A DNA stretch of 29,563 bases from Bacteroidales bacterium (lineage in GTDB: Bacteria; Bacteroidota; Bacteroidia; Bacteroidales; CG2-30-32-10): contig DAOQAK010000053.1 of assembly GCA_035353855.1 (NCBI GenBank), positions 1 to 29,563 on the forward strand, written 5' to 3'. This document shows positions 24,860 to 29,563 of this stretch, piece by piece. Both the position numbers and the translations under genes were made by a program. Every line of letters starts with the position of its first letter. Position 1 is the stretch's first letter. The notes below the pieces were generated by a model that saw only the letters and a list, made by a program, of their open reading frames with translations, ran no database searches and was not told the DNA's origin.

Positions 24860-25810
24860 ATGCAATCATTCCAGCAGGCATTCACTCAAATTCAGCCACA
24901 CCTTCAATCGCTCGAAGCGCTGCGAAGAAAGCAACGTTCAATAGTTCAAACTTTCACTTTTACATGGCTTGGGACTTTATTGTTTGGCATTATACTAATG
25001 GGGACAGGAAATGAAGCAATCATTGTTTTTGTTATTATACTCATTGTTGTTTATGGGATTATTGCATCAATATTCGGATATAAAGCCACAAAAAAGTACA
25101 AACGAATTTTCAAGGATGTTGTAATTGGTCCGTTGATACGTGCTATCGACCCGCAACTTCAATATGCCAAAGAAGCTTGTATAGTAAGAGCAAAATATGA
25201 AGAAAGCAAAATTTTTCTTACCCATGCTGATCGCTATTATGGAGAAGATTATGTATGGGGAATGGTTGATAAAACCATGATAGAATTTTCGGAACTGCAC
25301 ACGCAATATGTAACTCACGACAGTAAAGGAAGAACACAATATCATGATATTTTTAAAGGGTTATTTTTGATTGCCGATTTTCATAAGGATTTTAAATGTC
25401 GCGTGGTAGTGATGCCCGACTATAGTGAAAAACTTTTTGGAGGACTGGCAAAATTTTTCCAGAAAATGAATATGATGCGCGACCAGTTGGTATATATGGA
25501 AGACCCTGTGTTTGAAAAAATGTTTAAAGTATACAGCAACGACCAGGTTGAAGCACGATATATCCTTTCACCCAATATGCTGAAACGTATTGTTGACATG
25601 AAAACAAAGATGAACAGGAATATTCATCTATCGTTCATTAATTCAAAAATGTTCCTCGCTATTTCAATGTCTAAAAATTTGTTCGACCCTAAACTCCGCA
25701 AAAGTGTAATGAATCCACAAATCATCTACGAATTTTATCAACAGATATTAGAATGTGTTCAGATTGTTGACGACATGAACCTGAACACAAGAATATGGAC
25801 AAAACAATAA
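24860..25810 (+). CDS. DUF3137 membrane protein
   Basis: 316 residues. An N-terminal helical stretch (1-30) is followed by two membrane helices (about 32-49 and 54-75, TWLGTLLFGIILM and VFVIILIVVYGIIASIFGY) and a large cytoplasmic domain (about 76-316). That domain contains DIFKGLFLIADFHKDFKCRV and VYSNDQVEARYILSPNMLKRI, both typical of DUF3137. The latter segment is the most conserved feature I recognise. The molecular function of the family is unknown. It frequently accompanies LemA, and here it is the next gene on the same strand, so a shared membrane process is a reasonable inference. Confidence 0.85.
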   Translation: MQSFQQAFTQIQPHLQSLEALRRKQRSIVQTFTFTWLGTLLFGIILMGTGNEAIIVFVIILIVVYGIIASIFGYKATKKYKRIFKDVVIGPLIRAIDPQLQYAKEACIVRAKYEESKIFLTHADRYYGEDYVWGMVDKTMIEFSELHTQYVTHDSKGRTQYHDIFKGLFLIADFHKDFKCRVVVMPDYSEKLFGGLAKFFQKMNMMRDQLVYMEDPVFEKMFKVYSNDQVEARYILSPNMLKRIVDMKTKMNRNIHLSFINSKMFLAISMSKNLFDPKLRKSVMNPQIIYEFYQQILECVQIVDDMNLNTRIWTKQ

Positions 25811-25939
25811 CAGGATAATTCAATAACAAGTTCAGAAATTAGTTGATTCATTCCTTAAAATTCTTTAACATTAATTCTCCGCAACCAGCATTTTATATTT
25901 TGTAATCTTGTAGTATTAATAATTTAAATATAAAATATC

Positions 25940-26440
25940 ATGGCAACAATTACATTAAAAGGAAATAGCATCAACACTATTGGCGAACTGCCAAAAGTTG
26001 GTGAAACCGCAAAAAATTTTACATTGGTAAAAAAAGATTTATCACGTGCAACACTTGATGAATTCAAAGGACAGCGTTTGGTATTAAATATTTTTCCAAG
26101 TCTCGATACCGGAACATGTGCTGCATCGGTAAGGCAATTCAACAAAATTGCTGCATCACTTCAAAACACTAAGGTATTATGCATATCGCGCGACCTGCCT
26201 TTTGCACAGGCTCGTTTCTGTGGTGCCGAAGGCCTTGATAATGTAATCACACTTTCTGATTTTGAAACCGGAGAATTCGGAAAAACTTACGGTTTGCAAA
26301 TTATCGATGGACCGCTGAAAGGATTGCATTCACGCGTTGTCATCATTATTGATGAAAGCGGAAAAATAATTTATACGCAGCAAGTACCCGAAATTGTTGA
26401 CGAACCCAATTACGAAAAAGCACTGGCAGCTTGTAAGTAA
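25940..26440 (+). CDS. tpx: Thiol peroxidase (atypical 2-Cys peroxiredoxin)
   Basis: A 166-residue peroxiredoxin of the Tpx subfamily, which reduces hydrogen and alkyl hydroperoxides in the cytoplasm using thioredoxin. The peroxidatic Cys60 lies in FPSLDTGTCAASVRQF, with the SxDTxxC signature. The resolving Cys94 lies in ARFCGAEGLDNV. The conserved Arg follows in LHSRVVIIIDESGKI. Length and Cys spacing match E. coli Tpx (Cys61 and Cys95). A further Cys81 (VLCISRDLPFAQ) is present. It stands alone with about 130 bp upstream and ends 105 bp from the convergent regulator gene. Together with the cytochrome c peroxidase at 18026-19153 it gives the window two peroxide-detoxifying enzymes in different compartments. 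Confidence 0.96.
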   Translation: MATITLKGNSINTIGELPKVGETAKNFTLVKKDLSRATLDEFKGQRLVLNIFPSLDTGTCAASVRQFNKIAASLQNTKVLCISRDLPFAQARFCGAEGLDNVITLSDFETGEFGKTYGLQIIDGPLKGLHSRVVIIIDESGKIIYTQQVPEIVDEPNYEKALAACK

Positions 26441-26545
26441 ATGGCTAAGATAAAAAGGGTTAAGGTTTAACGTCAGAGGTAAAATAATTTTTCCAAATCT
26501 ACTCCCTTGCCCATTTGTGAAAGGATTGGAGATAGGATAAAAATT

Positions 26546-27667
26546 TTATCCCGAAATACTTATAGTCCGGAGTAACTTCTCATCAATGATCTCAATATCA
26601 TTATTATTAATATTGATGATGTTATCTTTTTTTAGTTCCGATAATATTCTCACTGCGCTTTCTGTAGATAAAGCGGCTAGCTCAGCAATATCTTTTCTTG
26701 AAATAACACCTTTTATTATATTGCTTTCAAAAATATTTTCTTTCAGATAAAGTAAAATATCGGCCATTCTCCCTAATGCCTGCTTATTAGCTATGCACGA
26801 CAAGCGTTTCAAATGACGTTCTGTTGTTACGCAATACCATTTTAAAATATTCCCGGCAAATTCAGGATTGTTCGCTATTGTATCACTAAAAAAAGTATTC
26901 TCAACAATATATACTGAGCATGGTGTTAATGCTGCCCCTGAAAAATTGTATACCCCTGAACCATATAACGACGAAAGACCAATAAAATCAAATGGTTTAA
27001 TAATGCTAAAGTTAAAACCTCTTTCCTGAACACCTTCCAAATAATTTTTTGATAACCCTTCACTAAGCAACATGATATATGATGTGATAGAGCCTTGCTT
27101 GCACATGGTCTCCCCTTTTTTAAACTTTATCTGAACACGTGTAAATTTTTCAATTTCATGATCAGTTAATTTTAAATCCTTTAACCATTTATAAAGGCTA
27201 TCCTCTTTTTTTGACGAAGCAATCCCATTTTGGCTTTCCATTTCTTTTATGGTCTGCCGCATTCTTTTTAATAAAAAGAAATTACTGAGTTTCGAAGCTA
27301 TCGTATTCAGCAACGAAATTTCTTCAGTTACAAAAATTCTTTTTTCCGTTTTTATAGGCTTAATGTATACAACGGAAATTTCACCAATTTCTTTATTATC
27401 AACTAAAATAGGTGATGTTAATTTTAATTCGGTATCCTTATATCCTTCAGAACATAATTCAATATTATCGTAAACTATCCTCGATTTGCATATTTCAGTA
27501 AACCGCCAGCCTTTAGGGATAATTTCAATAACTTTTTTTAATATGATTCCTATTTCCGAATCGAAATCATTTAAAACTCCGTCAACCTGATAAATGCAGT
27601 TCAGTTCTTTCGTGCGTTCATCAAGATTTTTTATAAGCGACGTAATATTCTCATTTTCAGTCATCAC
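26546..27667 (-). CDS. Crp/Fnr-family transcription regulator with N-terminal sensor domain
   Basis: A 373-residue regulator. Residues 1-155 resemble a GAF-like sensor domain found in Bacteroidota and other signalling proteins, with ERTKELNCIYQVDGVL, EIIPKGWRFTEICKSRIVY and EEISLLNTIASKL, then a short coiled helix. A cyclic-nucleotide-binding-type beta barrel follows (about 175-285, KFKKGETMCKQGSITSYIML). A Crp-type helix-turn-helix (about 315-360, ISRKDIAELAALSTESAVRILSELKK) has Glu and Arg at the positions that contact DNA in FNR, but Val where FNR has Ser. No N-terminal Fe-S cysteine cluster of FNR type is present, so the signal is unknown. It is divergent from glutamate dehydrogenase across a 215-bp gap with two FNR-like boxes, hence probable autoregulation and control of its neighbour. 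Confidence 0.85.
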   Translation of the reverse strand: MMTENENITSLIKNLDERTKELNCIYQVDGVLNDFDSEIGIILKKVIEIIPKGWRFTEICKSRIVYDNIELCSEGYKDTELKLTSPILVDNKEIGEISVVYIKPIKTEKRIFVTEEISLLNTIASKLSNFFLLKRMRQTIKEMESQNGIASSKKEDSLYKWLKDLKLTDHEIEKFTRVQIKFKKGETMCKQGSITSYIMLLSEGLSKNYLEGVQERGFNFSIIKPFDFIGLSSLYGSGVYNFSGAALTPCSVYIVENTFFSDTIANNPEFAGNILKWYCVTTERHLKRLSCIANKQALGRMADILLYLKENIFESNIIKGVISRKDIAELAALSTESAVRILSELKKDNIININNNDIEIIDEKLLRTISISG

Positions 27668-27694
27668 ATTAATGCTTCATTCATAAAAGTTGAA

Positions 27695-27702
27695 CAAAAT
27701 TA
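27695..27702 (-). promoter_or_regulatory. Candidate -7 promoter element TAATTTTG for the regulator
   Basis: An exact TAnnTTTG match on the minus strand, 28 bp before ATG 27667, giving a leader of about 20 bases. The perfect FNR-like box is centred near -60 relative to the implied start site, a position compatible with activation as well as repression. Confidence 0.45.
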
Positions 27703-27740
27703 ATAAAAAACACTCATTATAAAAATTTTACGCTGATGAA

Positions 27741-27754
27741 TTGATATAAATCAA
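27741..27754. promoter_or_regulatory. Perfect FNR-type box TTGATATAAATCAA
   Basis: It matches the FNR consensus TTGATnnnnATCAA at all ten specified positions and is a two-fold symmetric site, as expected for a Crp/Fnr dimer. It lies between the divergent sensor-Crp/Fnr regulator and glutamate dehydrogenase genes, so the adjacent regulator is the natural candidate to bind it. Confidence 0.65.
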
Positions 27755-27762
27755 TCCTTCAA

Positions 27763-27776
27763 TTGACAAATATCAT
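27763..27776. promoter_or_regulatory. Second, weaker FNR-type box TTGACAAATATCAT
   Basis: It differs from TTGATnnnnATCAA at two outer positions. Its centre is 22 bp from that of the perfect box, about two helical turns, so two dimers would sit on the same DNA face. That spacing supports cooperative binding and makes chance less likely. Confidence 0.45.
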
Positions 27777-27831
27777 CTGAAACATGTATTTAATACAACA
27801 TTAATTTTTATGTCAGAAAACATAACTTGAG

Positions 27832-27839
27832 TAATTTCG
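27832..27839 (+). promoter_or_regulatory. Candidate -7 element TAATTTCG for glutamate dehydrogenase
   Basis: One mismatch from TAnnTTTG, on the plus strand, implying a start near 27846 and a leader of about 37 bases before ATG 27883. The two FNR-like boxes would then be centred near -77 and -99, upstream activation positions. Confidence 0.35.
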
Positions 27840-27882
27840 CATCACTTAATTAATAAATTATTAATCTCAAAAAATCTTTATT

Positions 27883-29214
27883 ATGAACGTTGACAAAATA
27901 ATGAACGACTTATCCAAAAAAAATCCCGGAGAAGTTGAATTTTTACAGGCAGTAAGAGAAGTTCTTGAATCTATTGTAGATGTTGTAGAAGCTAATCCAC
28001 AATTTGAAGAAGCAAATATTATTGAACGCATTATAGAACCCGACAGGGCTTTAACTTTTAAAGTTCCATGGGCTGATGATAATGGAAAAATCCATGTTAA
28101 CAGAGGATATAGAATCCAATTCAATAATGCAATTGGACCTTACAAAGGTGGTTTACGTTTCCACCCAAGTGTAAATTTAAGTATTCTTAAATTCTTAGGT
28201 TTTGAACAAATTTTCAAAAACAGTCTTACCTCATTACCTATGGGTGGTGCAAAAGGTGGTTCTGATTTCAATCCAAAAGGTAGATCAAATGCTGAAGTTA
28301 TGCGTTTCTGCCAAAGCTTTATGATGGAACTTCATAAAATAATAGGACCTGAAACTGACGTACCTGCTGGTGATATTGGTGTTGGTGGACGTGAAATTGG
28401 TTACTTATATGGAATGTACAAGAGATTAACTCATGAACATACTGGCGTACTTACCGGAAAAGGATTAAACTGGGGTGGATCACTCGTTCGTCCTGAAGCT
28501 ACAGGTTTTGGTAACGTATATTTTGCAGAAGAAATGTTAAAAACCAAAGGACAAAGCTTTAAAGGTAAAACCGTTGCTATATCTGGTTTTGGTAATGTTG
28601 CATGGGGTGCTGCTTTAAAAGTTAACCAGTTAGGCGGTAAAGTAATTACTATTTCTGGTCCTGATGGATACATCTATGATAAAGATGGTATCAGCGGAAA
28701 GAAAATTGATTATATGCTTGAATTACGTGCTTCAAACCAAGATATTGTAAGACCTTACAGTTTTGAATTTGGTGCAGAATTCCATGAAGGTAAAAAACCT
28801 TGGGAAGTAAAATGTGATATCGCATTACCTTGCGCAACACAAAATGAATTGAATGGTGATGATGCAAAAAAATTAATTGCAAACGGATGTATCTGTGTTT
28901 GTGAAGGAGCTAATATGCCTTCAACACCAGAAGCTGTTGAATTATTTATTGAAAAGAAAATATTGTTTGCACCTGGAAAAGCTGCAAATGCTGGTGGAGT
29001 TGCAACCTCAGGATTAGAAATGAGCCAGAACTCAATGAAATTGAACTGGACTGCAGAAGAAGTTGATAAGAGGTTACATGAAATCATGACGAATATTCAT
29101 GCTTCATGTGTGAAGTACGGAAAAGACAGTAGTGGGTATGTTAATTATGTGAAAGGTGCTAACGTAGCAGGTTTCCTTAAAGTTGCTAACGCAATGCTGG
29201 ATTTGGGATTTTAA
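27883..29214 (+). CDS. gdhA: Glutamate dehydrogenase, hexameric class
   Basis: A 443-residue cytoplasmic enzyme interconverting glutamate with 2-oxoglutarate and ammonium. Substrate-site residues are present: Lys88 (GPYKGGLRFHP), Lys112, Lys124 (MGGAKGGSDF) and catalytic Asp164 (VPAGDIGVGGREIGY). The dinucleotide-binding fold has GFGNVA (235-240). The segment after it, ISGPDGYIYD, is like the NAD-dependent Clostridium symbiosum enzyme rather than the ISDSSG-type segment of E. coli NADP enzyme, so cofactor use should not be assumed to be NADP. The length is typical. GGT- and GCA-rich codons, more regular than in neighbouring genes, suggest high expression. It is divergent from a Crp/Fnr-type regulator with FNR-like boxes between, and is followed by an intrinsic terminator at 29240-29273. 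Confidence 0.96.
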   Translation: MNVDKIMNDLSKKNPGEVEFLQAVREVLESIVDVVEANPQFEEANIIERIIEPDRALTFKVPWADDNGKIHVNRGYRIQFNNAIGPYKGGLRFHPSVNLSILKFLGFEQIFKNSLTSLPMGGAKGGSDFNPKGRSNAEVMRFCQSFMMELHKIIGPETDVPAGDIGVGGREIGYLYGMYKRLTHEHTGVLTGKGLNWGGSLVRPEATGFGNVYFAEEMLKTKGQSFKGKTVAISGFGNVAWGAALKVNQLGGKVITISGPDGYIYDKDGISGKKIDYMLELRASNQDIVRPYSFEFGAEFHEGKKPWEVKCDIALPCATQNELNGDDAKKLIANGCICVCEGANMPSTPEAVELFIEKKILFAPGKAANAGGVATSGLEMSQNSMKLNWTAEEVDKRLHEIMTNIHASCVKYGKDSSGYVNYVKGANVAGFLKVANAMLDLGF

Positions 29215-29239
29215 TAAAAATTAAGGAAACTTAATAGTT

Positions 29240-29273
29240 AAAAAGCTGTCTTATTATTGGGCAGCTTTTTTTT
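29240..29273 (+). terminator. Intrinsic terminator after glutamate dehydrogenase
   Basis: AAAAAGCTGTC pairs with GGCAGCTTTTT (one G-U pair) around a loop of about eight bases, and the T run continues to 29273. It begins 26 bp after the stop codon. Stem, loop and T-tract together make this the clearest terminator in the window. Confidence 0.85.
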
Positions 29274-29321
29274 ACTGTTTATGCTGATTAGGAAAAGGTT
29301 TTTTCGATTTATTTTTATTAA

Positions 29322-29352
29322 TGTTCATGAGTCCGTTTCCCGAAACCATGAA
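29322..29352 (+). repeat. Two-part hairpin before the right-end gene
   Basis: GTTCATG (29322-29328) pairs with CATGAAC (29346-29352), and inside it GTTT pairs with AAAC around a CCCG loop. A perfect ACAAAC-A-GTTTGT palindrome follows (29361-29373). Together with the repeat at 29434-29492 they make the 200 bp before the truncated gene strongly structured, as is the leader of the DUF6056 gene. Confidence 0.45.
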
Positions 29353-29433
29353 CTTGCGCTACAAACAGTTTGTTTGCAATTTTTTTACAAATTATATCTA
29401 TCCACAATAAGCTAGGATAAATCATTTCCGTAT

Positions 29434-29492
29434 CGGTATAAATCGTTCCAATCATCTTTGCTTTTGCAAACCTGTTAAAAATAAAGTATAAA
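29434..29492 (+). repeat. Second copy of the 58-bp leader motif
   Basis: It aligns with 19278-19335: about 49 of 59 aligned positions agree by hand count, including an 18-bp identical core TTTGCTTTTGCAAACCTG (29457-29474 and 19301-19318) and a shared CGGTATAA start and GTATAAA end. Like the first copy it is on the plus strand directly upstream of an ATG. The hairpin-2 stem is not conserved here, but GTTTGCAA (29372-29379) upstream remains complementary to TTGCAAAC (29464-29471) within the core. Confidence 0.6.
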
Positions 29493-29563
29493 ATGTTATT
29501 AAATAATATTTGGAGTTTCCTCAGGAAAAAAGCAGGGAAAAATCAAAACGCTTTAATAGTGTG
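29493..29563 (+). CDS. Start of an unidentified gene, cut by the window edge
   Basis: ATG 29493 opens a frame of 23 codons that runs off the window: MLLNNIWSFLRKK, then a basic stretch and ALIV. It begins right after the leader motif shared with the DUF6056 gene. Too little is visible to assign a family. The start is supported mainly by position after the conserved leader and the preceding terminator of the dehydrogenase gene. Confidence 0.5.
   Translation, partial: MLLNNIWSFLRKKAGKNQNALIV

Noticed and set aside
24703..24885. Minus-strand 60-residue frame between lemA and the DUF3137 gene
   Set aside because: Its sequence is generated by the three-hairpin element and runs into the start of the DUF3137 gene. 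No family features are seen.
26535..26551. GGATAAAA-A-TTTTATCC palindrome as a terminator between tpx and the regulator gene
   Set aside because: A one-base loop cannot form an RNA hairpin without melting inner pairs. The sequence overlaps the regulator's stop codon, and AT symmetry is easily met by chance.

Overview
The window is AT-rich chromosomal DNA from a member of the Bacteroidota, probably an uncultured Bacteroidales-like or related lineage. The support is consistent: type IX secretion (T9SS) parts and substrates (a PorP/SprF protein, a PorE-like TPR/propeller/OmpA protein and two giant proteins with the CHU_C-type C-terminal sorting domain), a DUF6056 membrane protein, a LemA/DUF3137 pair, several copies of the Bacteroidota -7 promoter motif TAnnTTTG, and many short intergenic repeats. 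No rRNA, tRNA, transposase, CRISPR array or prophage gene was seen.

Layout. 1-2319 (minus strand): an orphan thioredoxin-like domain that looks like the detached tail of a larger protein, a GNAT-like acetyltransferase, and a VanX-type D-Ala-D-Ala dipeptidase lipoprotein, separated by repeat-rich gaps. 2320-13915 (minus strand): the surface locus, transcribed from 13915 downwards. It has two tandem paralogous secreted proteins (N-terminal conserved module, SBBP propeller, PKD, SprB-like repeats, T9SS type B C-terminal domain), then PorP/SprF, then the PorE-like protein. Type B substrates usually need a dedicated PorP/SprF partner, so this reads as one secretion and surface-attachment module. 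13954-14850 (minus): a YD-repeat-like protein without an export signal. 14968-17689 (plus): a secreted prolyl oligopeptidase and a small membrane-anchored protein of unknown function. 18026-19153 (minus): a di-heme cytochrome c peroxidase/MauG-like lipoprotein.

Right half (mostly plus strand): a DUF6056 polytopic membrane protein behind an unusual structured leader; an AddA/RecB-like helicase-nuclease; LemA and a DUF3137 protein separated by a three-hairpin element; thiol peroxidase Tpx; then a divergent pair, a sensor-domain Crp/Fnr-family regulator (minus) and a glutamate dehydrogenase (plus). A perfect FNR-type box plus a second weaker one, 22 bp apart centre to centre, lie between the pair. 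The dehydrogenase ends in a clear intrinsic terminator, and a new plus-strand gene begins at 29493 and is cut by the window edge.

Most interesting signals: (1) the 5' leader of the DUF6056 gene, where two hairpins have loops with 12 perfectly complementary bases (a predicted kissing loop), and whose 3' half recurs directly before the truncated gene at the right end; (2) the tandem FNR-like boxes between the Crp/Fnr regulator and glutamate dehydrogenase; (3) the two-adhesin/PorP/PorE-like locus, including an unusual DUF1573 domain at the end of the OmpA-like protein.
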